64,000 bases of DNA. Source: an uncultured Hungatella sp. GTDB taxonomy: Bacteria > Bacillota > Clostridia > Lachnospirales > Lachnospiraceae. The DNA is taken from the NCBI GenBank assembly GCA_910585435.1, contig CAJUEJ010000020.1, forward strand, positions 1 through 64,000. The letters run 5' to 3'. A model generated the notes under the pieces. That model was not told where the DNA came from and searched no databases. It was given only the letters and a program-made list of their open reading frames with translations. Shown here piece after piece: positions 1 to 7,603 of this stretch. A program made the translations under genes and the position numbers. Every line of letters starts with the position of its first letter. Position 1 is the first letter of the stretch.

Positions 1-288
1 TTGAAAATCCTAATTGCATTACGAGGTAATTATACTTCCTATAATCCGAATTATCGAAAGTTGAGGTCTCAAATGGCTTGAAAGGAAAAGGACCCTGCAA
101 AAAAATATAGGTCAAATATAGGACAAAAAGCAGGGTGGCGTGTGGCAAAAACTATCCAAAATGCTAGATGAGTAGAAAATCAAGATTCAGTTCTAAATAC
201 AAAGCAGAATATATCTGCATTGTAGCACAAGAATAAAATATGTAAACAGCCAAATAAATTTTCTTAAACAGCCTTTTTCGAAATAGTG
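1..288. other. non-coding stretch, no gene seen
   Basis: This AT-rich sequence has no supportable reading frame on either strand. The only structure I see is a short hairpin around 203-217 (GCAGA, five-base loop, TCTGC). It may be the degraded tail of an upstream intergenic region. Nothing else is recognisable. Confidence 0.5.
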
Positions 289-317
289 TTGTAGAATTGA
301 ATATTTGATGGTATATT
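289..317 (+). promoter_or_regulatory. possible sigma-A promoter for the O-antigen-ligase-type gene
   Basis: TTGTAG at 289-294 and TATATT at 312-317 are separated by 17 bp, a fair match to the vegetative consensus. Transcription would start near 324, which puts the octanucleotide repeat at 384-447 in the 5' untranslated region. This is prediction only. Confidence 0.35.
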
Positions 318-383
318 ATAGTAATGAACGTAGTTAAGTATCAAAAGAGCAGAGATGGCATTGAGCAGATGATATAGAAGTGT

Positions 384-447
384 AAAGACACAAAGACACA
401 AAGACACAAAGACACAAAGACACAAAGACACAAAGACACGAAGACAC
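384..447 (+). repeat. octanucleotide tandem repeat AAAGACAC x8
   Basis: Seven exact copies of AAAGACAC and an eighth beginning with G run head to tail. Degenerate copies (AAAGACAT or AAAGACAC) follow at 468, 492 and 512, two of them inside small hairpins (for example ATGTCT-GAA-AGACAT at 505-519). The array sits about 110 bp upstream of the start codon at 560. Simple repeats of this kind change copy number by slipped-strand mispairing, so expression variation is possible. No start codon is in frame through the array, so any effect would be transcriptional or on mRNA structure. Confidence 0.85.
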
Positions 448-559
448 AAACAAAACAATAAAAATACAAAGACATACCAATCCAATGTCCAAAAGACACC
501 CCCAATGTCTGAAAGACATACACAAAGAACAAAGCACAACACACAACTGGAGGTTTATT

Positions 560-2212
560 ATGGCGATAAAAAAGAGAAGAGACTGGGCGGCGATTATCGT
601 AGGGCTGCATATCGCAGCCGTGTTAATCGGTCTGCCTATTGTTTACGGGGACTATTATTATAATATTTTGGAGGTTAAATACTATTATTATTGTGGCTGC
701 ATCATTACAATGCTGGTGGCGCTGTTTGTTTACGGGATTATTAAAATGACCCGGGAGAAGAGATGGGGCCGGATCCAAATCAGGAATCTTAAAAATGTAA
801 AGATTTTGGAGATATTTTCCATTCCCGATTTGATGCTTATCATGTTTTTGATTGTGGCAGCTATATCTACGGTTTTATCCCCCTTTAAATTTGAGTCCTT
901 CTGGGGCAATGAAGGGCGTTTCAGCGGCTTGTTTTTGCTTACACTGTATACAGTGGTATACTTTTGTATTACAAGATGTCTCCGGGTGCGTGCATGGTAT
1001 GTAGACCTGTGTTTAGCTGCAGGGCTTGTGGTATGTATATTTGGGCTGACAGATTTTTTTAATCTGGATTTGCTGGGATTTGAAGAATTTCTCACATCAA
1101 GCCAAAAAGCCAATTTTACATCATTTATCGGAAATATTAATATGTATACCCAGCTGGTAACCATTTATCTGGGAGTAGCTGCCCTTATGTGGGTTGGGAC
1201 GAAAAATAAGCTAAGGAGTATCTGGTATTATTTCTGCCTTTGGATTATATATCTGGCTGCCATAACAGGGCAAAGCGATAACGCATATCTGTCCATAGGG
1301 GCACTGTTCGCGGTGCTGCCCCTGTACGCCTTCCGCAGCAGAAGAGGAATACGGCGGTATCTTATTCTTGTGGTGACATTTTTAGCCTCGGCAAAGGCAG
1401 TCCAGTGGGTCAGCATCCAATATGCGGATCAGGTGGTAGCGATTCACAGCATATATAATATAATTGTGGGATTTGAGAAGCTGAATGTGGTGATATTCGG
1501 ACTCTGCGCTGTGATAGCGGCATTGTATGTGTTTGACTATGTGACAAAGAAGCAGGACGCTCAGATTACCCCGTGGCTGTGGAGAAGCTGGCTGATTCTC
1601 TTAGTGGCAGCAGGCCTGGCTGTCGTCTTTGTTTTGTATGATGCAAATATTGCCGGGAATGGAGAAAGATACGGCTCCCTGCAGCAGTATTTAAAGTTCA
1701 CTGACTCCTGGGGAAGCAGCCGGGGCTATATTTGGAGAATTGCCCTGGAAAATTATGAGAAAATGCCCCTTATTCAGAAATTGTTCGGACACGGGCCGGA
1801 TACATTTGGGCTTATCACATATTTTAACAATTTGGCGGAGATGATAGATTCTTATCATCTGCTGTTTGAGAATGCCCACAATGAGTATCTCCAGTATCTT
1901 ATGACCAATGGAGCTTTCGGTGCGTTCTTTTATGTGGCGTTTTTAGTCAGTGCATTTGCGCTTGTGATAAAAAGGCGGATAAACAGTGTTCACATTATGG
2001 CGATGCTGACGGGAGTATTCTGTTATGTGACCCAGGGGGTGGTGAACATCAGCCAGCCTATCGTGACACCTATTATGTGGACTTTGTTGGCTATGTCCGT
2101 GGCCGGATGCAGGAAGGATAAGAAGGCTGTCACGGCACTTGAAGAATCAGAATTCCAGACAGGGGATATACAGGAGAAAACAGAAGAGATACCTCCAGGC
2201 CAGGCACAGTAA
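560..2212 (+). CDS. O-antigen ligase / polymerase family membrane protein
   Basis: A 550-residue, strongly hydrophobic protein with about a dozen predicted membrane segments. A large loop near residues 385-460 carries G-H-G-P-D followed by an N-A-H-N-E-Y-L-Q motif, typical of the Wzy/WaaL (PF04932) group that transfers or polymerises polyprenyl-linked glycans outside the membrane. I chose ATG 560 because GGAGG at 549-553 lies six bases upstream. An in-frame ATG at 485 would add 25 residues coded by degenerate repeat and has no ribosome site. Wzy polymerase, ligase or glycoprotein transferase cannot be told apart from sequence. The glycan cluster from 7604 onward is a plausible partner. Confidence 0.8.
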   Translation: MAIKKRRDWAAIIVGLHIAAVLIGLPIVYGDYYYNILEVKYYYYCGCIITMLVALFVYGIIKMTREKRWGRIQIRNLKNVKILEIFSIPDLMLIMFLIVAAISTVLSPFKFESFWGNEGRFSGLFLLTLYTVVYFCITRCLRVRAWYVDLCLAAGLVVCIFGLTDFFNLDLLGFEEFLTSSQKANFTSFIGNINMYTQLVTIYLGVAALMWVGTKNKLRSIWYYFCLWIIYLAAITGQSDNAYLSIGALFAVLPLYAFRSRRGIRRYLILVVTFLASAKAVQWVSIQYADQVVAIHSIYNIIVGFEKLNVVIFGLCAVIAALYVFDYVTKKQDAQITPWLWRSWLILLVAAGLAVVFVLYDANIAGNGERYGSLQQYLKFTDSWGSSRGYIWRIALENYEKMPLIQKLFGHGPDTFGLITYFNNLAEMIDSYHLLFENAHNEYLQYLMTNGAFGAFFYVAFLVSAFALVIKRRINSVHIMAMLTGVFCYVTQGVVNISQPIVTPIMWTLLAMSVAGCRKDKKAVTALEESEFQTGDIQEKTEEIPPGQAQ

Positions 2213-2284
2213 CCCCCATGTCTGCCCTCAGGCCCCACCATGAATAAAGGGGGCTGTGAACCCAAGATTTTGACAGTAAACCTG

Positions 2285-2380
2285 CATGTGCCCGGCAGCG
2301 GACAACCCACCGCACATGAAAGTCTGGCGGGCCCATTAGGCATACCTGAATTGATGCCGCCAAATCGGCGGCAGACTTTT
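2285..2380 (+). other. structured intergenic RNA, probable terminator
   Basis: Nested inverted repeats fill this gap. CATGTG (2285) pairs with CACATG (2313), AAAGTCTG (2319-2326) pairs with CAGACTTT (2372-2379), and inside the latter GCCGCC (2356-2361) pairs with GGCGGC (2367-2372) before a four-T run. The last hairpin could end transcription of the upstream membrane protein. The larger fold could be a leader of the ATPase gene starting at 2405. Its function is not established. Confidence 0.4.
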
Positions 2381-2404
2381 AAAGCAAAGGAATGGTAAAA
2401 GCTT

Positions 2405-4150
2405 ATGAAATCATCAAATGAATTGCGTACTTTATTACGCTCCATTGACCATAAAAGCTATCCGGCATATAAATCTCTGGCCGGTGGATACCAGTTTGGT
2501 ATATATCAATTATTTATTGACCATGTACAGGGAGATCCGTTTGCATCGCCTTCCAGCCTCCATATGGAGATTTCTCACAAAGAGGCAGGCTTCCCGGAGA
2601 TATACTACAAAGCCGGATGCTCCAGAATTGCCCTTGAGGACTTTCTCACCAGGCAGTTTGCATCTCAGGTGGAGGACTTTAATTTTAAGGCGAAAGGCTC
2701 AGGAAAAAGCGGGCTTATAGCCATCACCAGGTGTGGGCAGGAGGTTTTAGAGCGCAGCGCGTGCCAGATTACAGATACTAAGGTGATTGTCCGTTTTCAT
2801 GTGGGCTTCCCTGCCTTTGGAAGGACTATCAATGCAGGAGAGCTGGAGAAGATTCTATTCGATTTTCTGCCCAGATGTGCAGAAAAAAGCTTTCTGTTCA
2901 GCAGATTAGACAAAAAGAAAGTAGAGCAGGCTGTCTTTTTGGCGGAGGATCAGGAGGCAGTCAGACAGATCCTGAAGGAAGAGCACCTGACAGGGTTTGT
3001 AGCCAACGGTTCTGTTCTGCCAAGAAAAAGCGGTGTGTCAGATCTGCCTATGAGGGACAGTGTTCCCTTTACATCTCCCAGGTCCATGGAACGCACATTG
3101 ACACTTCCTCACAGAGGGGAGATAAAAGGCATGGCTGTTCCGGCAGGAATTACGCTGATTGTAGGAGGCGGATACCATGGAAAATCCACATTGTTAGACG
3201 CCCTTCAGATGGGAGTTTACAATCATATTGCAGGGGATGGCAGGGAATTTGTCATCACGGATCAGACGGCGGTGAAGCTGAGGGCAGAAGACGGACGTTC
3301 CATTCGAAATGTGGATATTTCTCTGTTCATCAACGATCTGCCCAACAAAAAGGACACCACATCCTTCTCCACACCTGATGCCAGCGGCAGCACCTCCCAG
3401 GCGGCAGGAGTGGTGGAGGGGATAGAATCAGGATCCCACCTGTTTTTGATTGACGAGGACACCTCAGCCACTAATTTTATGGTGCGGGATGATTTTATGC
3501 AGCAGGTCATCAGCCGTGAGAAGGAGCCTATTACGCCTTTTCTGGAACGGGCCAGAGAATTATACGAGAAGGCGGATATCTCCACCATCCTGGTGGCAGG
3601 AAGCTCAGGCGCATTTTTCTATATTGCGGATAAAATTTTGCAGATGGATTGTTATCGTCCCATAGATATAACAGACAGGGTAAAGGAATTGTGCAAAGAA
3701 CATAAGGCTCCGAGGATTCAGGCGCCTGGATTTGCAATTCCGGATTTCAAACGATCGCTGGCCACAGCCAGAGGAAAGAGAGGTGAAAATATCTACGATC
3801 TGAAATATGCACACAACGAAAGAAAAAACGGAGGAGAACGCCGTCATGACAGCATGAAAGTAAAGACTATGGGGCGGGATGGATTCTCTCTGGACAGAGA
3901 AAATGTAGACTTGCGTTATGTGGAACAGCTGGCTGACAGTGAACAGACCAGCGGACTGGCATATCTGCTGCGATATGGTCTGGAACAGGTAATTGATGGG
4001 AAGAAGACAGTGCAGCAGACAGTGCAGATTCTCTGGGATTTACTGGAACGAAAGGGATGGGAACCTTTCTGCGGGGCCTATATACCTTGCGGGCTGGCAA
4101 AACCAAGAAAGCAGGAAATTTTTGCCTGCCTGAACCGGTTCCGGGGATAA
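2405..4150 (+). CDS. predicted ATPase of the ABC class (PF09818)
   Basis: A 581-residue soluble protein. The nucleotide-binding core has a P-loop variant GGGYHGKST near residues 253-261 and a Walker B stretch HLFLIDEDTSATNF near 345-358, as in the COG3044 ABC-class ATPase family. It lacks membrane segments and any permease neighbour, so it is not a transporter subunit in the usual sense. The molecular role of the family is unknown; links to RNA or nucleic-acid metabolism are speculative. The flanking genes (glycan ligase upstream, wall-binding protein downstream and convergent) do not define its job. Confidence 0.85.
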   Translation: MKSSNELRTLLRSIDHKSYPAYKSLAGGYQFGIYQLFIDHVQGDPFASPSSLHMEISHKEAGFPEIYYKAGCSRIALEDFLTRQFASQVEDFNFKAKGSGKSGLIAITRCGQEVLERSACQITDTKVIVRFHVGFPAFGRTINAGELEKILFDFLPRCAEKSFLFSRLDKKKVEQAVFLAEDQEAVRQILKEEHLTGFVANGSVLPRKSGVSDLPMRDSVPFTSPRSMERTLTLPHRGEIKGMAVPAGITLIVGGGYHGKSTLLDALQMGVYNHIAGDGREFVITDQTAVKLRAEDGRSIRNVDISLFINDLPNKKDTTSFSTPDASGSTSQAAGVVEGIESGSHLFLIDEDTSATNFMVRDDFMQQVISREKEPITPFLERARELYEKADISTILVAGSSGAFFYIADKILQMDCYRPIDITDRVKELCKEHKAPRIQAPGFAIPDFKRSLATARGKRGENIYDLKYAHNERKNGGERRHDSMKVKTMGRDGFSLDRENVDLRYVEQLADSEQTSGLAYLLRYGLEQVIDGKKTVQQTVQILWDLLERKGWEPFCGAYIPCGLAKPRKQEIFACLNRFRG

Positions 4151-4174
4151 ACTCCGGAACGAAAAAGGCCTGCT

Positions 4175-4501
4175 TTATCTGGTTCCCTTCCACTTTCCGT
4201 CGGAATTGACATAATAGTTATCGATCCAGGTATCCGCGGCCATAACGCCGTCTTGATCAAAGTAATACCAGGAACCCTTTGTCTTGAACCAACCTGTTTT
4301 TTTGTATCCGTCTTTGTCCAGATAATAGCGGTTATTGTTGTCGTCTATCCAACCGGTGACACTTTCGCCTTCGTCGTTTAAATAAGTCCAGGTATGATCC
4401 TCATGCTCCGTCCAGGTCCCTGCAAAAAGAGGGAAGGAGGAGATAAGCATCATCAGAAATGAAAGAATAACTGCAATGACTCCTTTGCGTCTCATATACA
4501 T
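4175..4501 (-). CDS. small secreted choline-binding-type repeat protein
   Basis: 108 residues: a signal peptide (Arg-Arg-Lys then a long hydrophobic stretch ending near FPLFAG) followed by about three 20-residue aromatic repeats (GW...YYLDKDG, GWF...WYYFDQDG). These are of the cell-wall/choline-binding type (PF01473/PF19127). There is no catalytic domain, so it may be only a wall-anchored module. GGAGG at 4506-4510 serves either ATG 4501 (4-base spacing) or ATG 4495 (10-base spacing); two residues differ. It resembles the larger repeat protein at 5690-7243. It has its own promoter with an operator-like palindrome. Confidence 0.75.
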   Translation of the reverse strand: MYMRRKGVIAVILSFLMMLISSFPLFAGTWTEHEDHTWTYLNDEGESVTGWIDDNNNRYYLDKDGYKKTGWFKTKGSWYYFDQDGVMAADTWIDNYYVNSDGKWKGTR

Positions 4502-4510
4502 ACAACCTCC

Positions 4511-4535
4511 GTTGTTATTTACTAACAACAGTATA
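4511..4535 (-). promoter_or_regulatory. extended -10 promoter with palindrome at the start site
   Basis: Read on the minus strand, TGATATACT (TATACT at 4535-4530) is an extended -10 element. Immediately downstream, 4511-4529 is a perfect inverted repeat, GTTGTTA / TAACAAC with a five-base spacer. It sits over the predicted transcription start, where an operator or a 5' mRNA hairpin would act. The -35 match is weak. Confidence 0.45.
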
Positions 4536-4794
4536 TCATAGGGATAAACGCTTGCATAGATAAAAAGTTTTTTTCAAATCTTACGATTTTGAGACACTTT
4601 TCTTAACGAAAAAGGCAGAAGGAGAAAAATCTTTTCGACATTTTTAGAAAAGGAAATTTTGGCAGGATTCTACAGGTGGTATCCGGAACAGAATAACAAC
4701 AGCATATCTAGTGGGACGCTGAAAAATAAAAAAAGATTTCAGGAACTTTTGACATTAAAAAAAGAAAAATGTCGAATTACGCGCTTGAATCCGC

Positions 4795-4823
4795 TTTTCA
4801 AACCCGGAGAAATACGGTATATT
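4795..4823 (+). promoter_or_regulatory. probable promoter of the 51-residue coiled-coil gene
   Basis: TTTTCA (4795-4800) and TATATT (4818-4823) are 17 bp apart, which places a start site about 25 bp before the ATG at 4856. The rest of the 4536-4794 gap is A/T rich. It has small inverted repeats (CGACATTTTT at about 4637 against AAAAATGTCG at about 4766) but no gene that I can support. Confidence 0.45.
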
Positions 4824-4855
4824 TAAGCCAGTTCCCAAAAAAGGAGGCTCAATTT

Positions 4856-5011
4856 ATGAGTGAAAAGGAGAAGTTGTCAGTATTAGAGTCAGAGAATCGA
4901 AGATTGAAAACGGACAATGACAGGTTGCTGGAAATTGTAGCCCAGATGCGGGTGACATTAAATCGTTTGATTCTTCAATACATCTCTGCAGATTCAGAAG
5001 GTAAGGGGTAA
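4856..5011 (+). CDS. small coiled-coil protein, function unknown
   Basis: 51 residues, almost entirely predicted alpha-helical coiled coil: heptad-like Leu/Ile spacing through residues 8-43 with an ENRRLKTDNDRLLE core. The start is set by AAGGAGG at 4841-4847, eight bases before the ATG; an in-frame upstream ATG at 4769 has no ribosome site. A strong terminator follows within ten bases of the stop, so it is a monocistronic unit. The coil resembles in style the C-terminal coil of the convergent zinc-ribbon protein at 5078-5479, so hetero-coiled-coil pairing is a possibility. I do not recognise the family. Confidence 0.65.
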   Translation: MSEKEKLSVLESENRRLKTDNDRLLEIVAQMRVTLNRLILQYISADSEGKG

Positions 5012-5020
5012 TAATGTAGG

Positions 5021-5047
5021 GGGGAGTTATAAACTCCCCTGGTTTTT
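5021..5047 (+). terminator. Rho-independent terminator
   Basis: GGGGAGTT (5021-5028), a three-base loop and AACTCCCC (5032-5039), then TGG and a six-T run. It ends the small coiled-coil transcript. Confidence 0.85.
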
Positions 5048-5077
5048 TATTTATGTAGGAATACAGGGGCTGCCAGA

Positions 5078-5479
5078 TCATTTTTGGGCACCTTTTAGCT
5101 CCAGCAGTTCACGTTCCAGTTTTTTGATTAGATGGAGCTGATCCCAGATGGTCTGGTGCATCCAGTCAATGGTTTCGTTGAGACGTTTGTTTTCCTGCTC
5201 CAGCGCAGTGACTTCCTGTGTCAGATGACCGATAATTTCTCGTTGATTGAAAACCTTCGCCGGGGCACAGATTCTTTGAACAAGGGAAGCGGAAGCATTG
5301 ATGATCAGCTGGCTGATTAAGCGGTCGCGTTCTTCATAATTCAGGTCCATAAAGTCCTGATAGCGCATATCCATCAATGCCATTTTGCAATCGCAGTTAG
5401 GACACACGGCATTCTTAGGAAGCTGGTAATAAGCATAATAGCCACATTTCTTACAATAATACACGGATAAATCTCTCAT
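5078..5479 (-). CDS. zinc-ribbon and coiled-coil protein, function unknown
   Basis: 133 residues. The N-terminus carries two knuckles, C-x2-C at residues 9-12 and C-x2-C at 26-29, a rubredoxin-like zinc ribbon. Residues 80-130 form a predicted coiled coil (LEQENKRLNE onwards). There is no signal peptide or membrane segment, so it is cytoplasmic. The start ATG 5479 is preceded by a GGGGGAGG ribosome site. The ribbon plus coil suggests a nucleic-acid or protein-interaction adaptor, but no function can be assigned. It is convergent with the 51-residue coiled-coil gene. Confidence 0.7.
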   Translation of the reverse strand: MRDLSVYYCKKCGYYAYYQLPKNAVCPNCDCKMALMDMRYQDFMDLNYEERDRLISQLIINASASLVQRICAPAKVFNQREIIGHLTQEVTALEQENKRLNETIDWMHQTIWDQLHLIKKLERELLELKGAQK

Positions 5480-5613
5480 AATTTATTCCTCCCCCATATT
5501 GAAAGCAAGGCATACTTCCCCTTAAAGTAATATAACGGAAAAAACGACAATTTATAACCGCAAATATTAAAAAATATAAAAAAATTCTATATTTGTGTAA
5601 ATAAACAGTATGA

Positions 5614-5650
5614 AAATGGGACTGAGGCACAAGGTGCGGCAGTCCCATTT
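5614..5650 (-). terminator. terminator of the large choline-binding-repeat gene
   Basis: An 11-bp stem (AAATGGGACTG at 5614-5624 with CAGTCCCATTT at 5640-5650) encloses a loop that itself contains a GCAC/GTGC mini-stem. On the minus strand it is followed by a short T run. It lies 40 bp downstream of the stop of the gene at 5690-7243. Confidence 0.75.
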
Positions 5651-5689
5651 CTGAACGGATGGCGGAGTCTGTTTTGACAGACCGGTTAT

Positions 5690-7243
5690 TTAGTTGCTGG
5701 ATTGGATGACACCGTTTACATCGATGGTCCAGATGTTTTCAAATGCATCCTTTAAATCACGGTATCCGGTACCCAGATCCGGACGCTCAGAGGACTTGGA
5801 GCTGGAAGATGCTTTCTGAATCGTACCGGAAGCATTTACCAGGTAGTTTTTGCCCTCAAAAGCTACAGGAGCATACCGCATATAAGATTCTGCCTGCTGA
5901 CGAAGCCCGCTGATATAGATGACATTGTCACGGATCCCGTGGAAGCCCTGGCCCAGCTTTTCGCTGTCAGTGTGGAAGAACCATGTCTGTGTAACACCGG
6001 ATTCCTCATCTACAATGGTCTGCTTACCAGTTTTCATAGCGCCGTCAGCACCAAAGTAGTAGTTGGCATTGGAGCCGTCCTCCAGAGTGATAACCTGAAG
6101 TCCTGTCTGCATCTCGCCCTTCTCATTGAAACAATGGCGTACACCGCCGACACGGAAGATCTGGATATCCTTTTCTGCAAAGTAAGGCTTGCCGTTCTTG
6201 AAGTAGAATTTATAAAGATCATCTTCACTGCTAAGGCCTGGAATTCCGTAAATGGTCATCCAGCCGGAAGCACGGGAACCGTCTTCGTTGTAATACTGAT
6301 AACCGTCAGCGTTATTTTTGGAGACTGCCTGCTCCTGGTCGGAAGCGCCGTCCTGGGAAGGAGCCTGCTGTTCGCCGGAAGCGCCATCCTGAGAAGGAGC
6401 CTGCTGCTCGCCGGAAGCGCCGTCCTGAGAAGGAGCCTGCTGCTCAGTGGAAGCGCCATCCTGAGAAGGAGCCTGCTGCTCAGCGGAAGCGCCGTCCTGG
6501 GAAGCCCCCTGCTGCCCAGCATCGCTGGCCTCGGCATCATTTTCCTGTCCGGCATCAGCAGCCGGTGCCTGCTGGGGTAGCTTGTACCAGCCAGTTATCA
6601 TTTTGCCGTTTTCAAAAGTGTAATAATTACCGTTTATTTTTCTGTCAATCTGATTTTCAACTCTCTGTCCGTCACTGTTAAAGTAAGACCATGTGATTTC
6701 CAGATCTGCATCATCGTCGTCAGTGGTCGTCTGTACCCAGCCCTTTTTCATGGCGCCGTCCCCAGGCTTTCCAAAGTAGTAGTTTGCGCCGTCGATCTCT
6801 ACCAGGCCGGTGGCCATACGTCCGTCGCTGTCAAAGTAGTAGGTCTGCTCATTGACGGTTCTGAACTTGGAAACAGTCATTTTGCCATCGTTTCCGTAGT
6901 AATACCAGTAGGACTCAGGGCTGTCCTCAGAGTAGTCATAATCTTCGTTGGGGATAATCACCCACTGATTCGAAACTCTTTTTCCGTCAGCGCCTACATA
7001 ATACTCATCTATCTGGCGGTCAACGGAAATATTCCCGTCTTCATCTAAATAGTACCAGCCGTCGTCTTTCTTCTTCCAGGTATCGGTTAAAAAGTAACCG
7101 TCAGAATCATAAAACTTCCAATCCTCGTCTTCCTGTACCCAGCCCGTGGACTGTGCCAGAACCGGAGAAGCAAAAACCGGGGCAAATGCGGTCATCACTG
7201 CCGCAGTGGATAATACAGCCGTTAACTTAATGTGTTTTTTCAT
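5690..7243 (-). CDS. secreted choline-binding-repeat wall protein with tandem-repeat linker
   Basis: 517 residues: a signal peptide (MKKH start, Ala-rich core, cleavage near VLAQS), then many GW/YYF...DG aromatic repeats of the cell-wall-binding type on both sides of a disordered linker. The linker holds five near-identical 12-residue units, QDGASxEQQAPS, around residues 245-305. No enzymatic domain is visible, so it is probably a surface-attached structural or adhesive protein. The start ATG 7243 has AGGAG upstream. The monocistronic unit has its own promoter and terminator. The linker repeat is nearly identical at DNA level, so its length probably varies between strains. Confidence 0.8.
   Translation of the reverse strand: MKKHIKLTAVLSTAAVMTAFAPVFASPVLAQSTGWVQEDEDWKFYDSDGYFLTDTWKKKDDGWYYLDEDGNISVDRQIDEYYVGADGKRVSNQWVIIPNEDYDYSEDSPESYWYYYGNDGKMTVSKFRTVNEQTYYFDSDGRMATGLVEIDGANYYFGKPGDGAMKKGWVQTTTDDDDADLEITWSYFNSDGQRVENQIDRKINGNYYTFENGKMITGWYKLPQQAPAADAGQENDAEASDAGQQGASQDGASAEQQAPSQDGASTEQQAPSQDGASGEQQAPSQDGASGEQQAPSQDGASDQEQAVSKNNADGYQYYNEDGSRASGWMTIYGIPGLSSEDDLYKFYFKNGKPYFAEKDIQIFRVGGVRHCFNEKGEMQTGLQVITLEDGSNANYYFGADGAMKTGKQTIVDEESGVTQTWFFHTDSEKLGQGFHGIRDNVIYISGLRQQAESYMRYAPVAFEGKNYLVNASGTIQKASSSSKSSERPDLGTGYRDLKDAFENIWTIDVNGVIQSSN
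6329..6514. repeat. 36-bp tandem repeat inside the wall protein gene
   Basis: About five copies of a 36-bp unit with only a few substitutions per copy encode the QDGASxEQQAPS linker of the minus-strand protein. The unit is a multiple of three, so copy-number change would preserve the frame. The repeats also create a spurious open frame on the plus strand. Confidence 0.85.
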
Positions 7244-7298
7244 AAATTCTTCTCTCCTTTTTTATGTGGCCGATAATCCGTCGTTGCATTACTGTTGC

Positions 7299-7327
7299 AT
7301 TATAACCCATAAGCGGGAGGGGTGAAA
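7299..7327 (-). promoter_or_regulatory. probable sigma-A promoter of the wall protein gene
   Basis: On the minus strand TATAAT (7304-7299) is preceded at 17 bp by TTTCAC (7327-7322). The start would lie near 7292, about 50 bp before the coding sequence. The -10 is perfect and the -35 weak. Confidence 0.5.
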
Positions 7328-7373
7328 GTGTAGGTTGATGGTAAATATGGCAGGCTTAAGCAATAAAACCGCT

Positions 7374-7401
7374 TTTACTATAAAAATATTTATGATATAC
7401 T
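7374..7401 (+). promoter_or_regulatory. probable promoter of the glycan biosynthesis operon
   Basis: TTTACT (7374-7379) and TATACT (7396-7401) are 16 bp apart in an A/T-rich patch between the divergent wall-protein and ThDP-enzyme genes. A transcript from here would have a leader of nearly 200 nt before the ATG at 7604. Confidence 0.45.
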
Positions 7402-7489
7402 TACGTAAGATTTAGCCATTTGCCGGTTAAACGGATGTGAAAAGACCCTGCATGGCTGAAAACAAGGGAAAATTGTAACGGTTCAGATA

Positions 7490-7514
7490 GGTCTGCGCGT
7501 TCACCGCGCTGACC
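7490..7514 (+). other. leader hairpin upstream of the glycan operon
   Basis: GGTCTGCGCG and CGCGCTGACC form a ten-base stem broken by one T-T mismatch, with a five-base loop. It has no following T run and so is not a simple terminator. Near-repeats GTAACGGTT (about 7475) and GTAGCGGTT (about 7529) flank it. The rest of 7410-7600 shows no gene. I recognise no known riboswitch here. Confidence 0.4.
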
Positions 7515-7603
7515 GTAGGAAAATGTAGCGGTTACGAAAATTTTCGCTTCCTGGAAAGAAAAGGGGCGAAAAGCTACAAGTTTGAGAGAAGGAGTGACTG
7601 CAT

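Noticed and set aside
384..519. CRISPR-like appearance of the repeat tract
   Set aside because: Units are 8 bp with no spacers, and no cas genes are in the window.
485..559. Upstream ATG 485 as start of the O-antigen-ligase-type gene
   Set aside because: No ribosome site, and the extra 25 residues are coded by degenerate repeat; ATG 560 has GGAGG at good spacing.
264..610. Three overlapping minus-strand frames rich in Cys, Leu, Val and Phe
   Set aside because: They are created by the octanucleotide repeat on the opposite strand. No ribosome site or homology; low complexity only.
5939..6580. 213-codon plus-strand frame
   Set aside because: It is the antisense of the 36-bp repeats in the secreted wall protein, which has signal peptide, ribosome site and known repeats.
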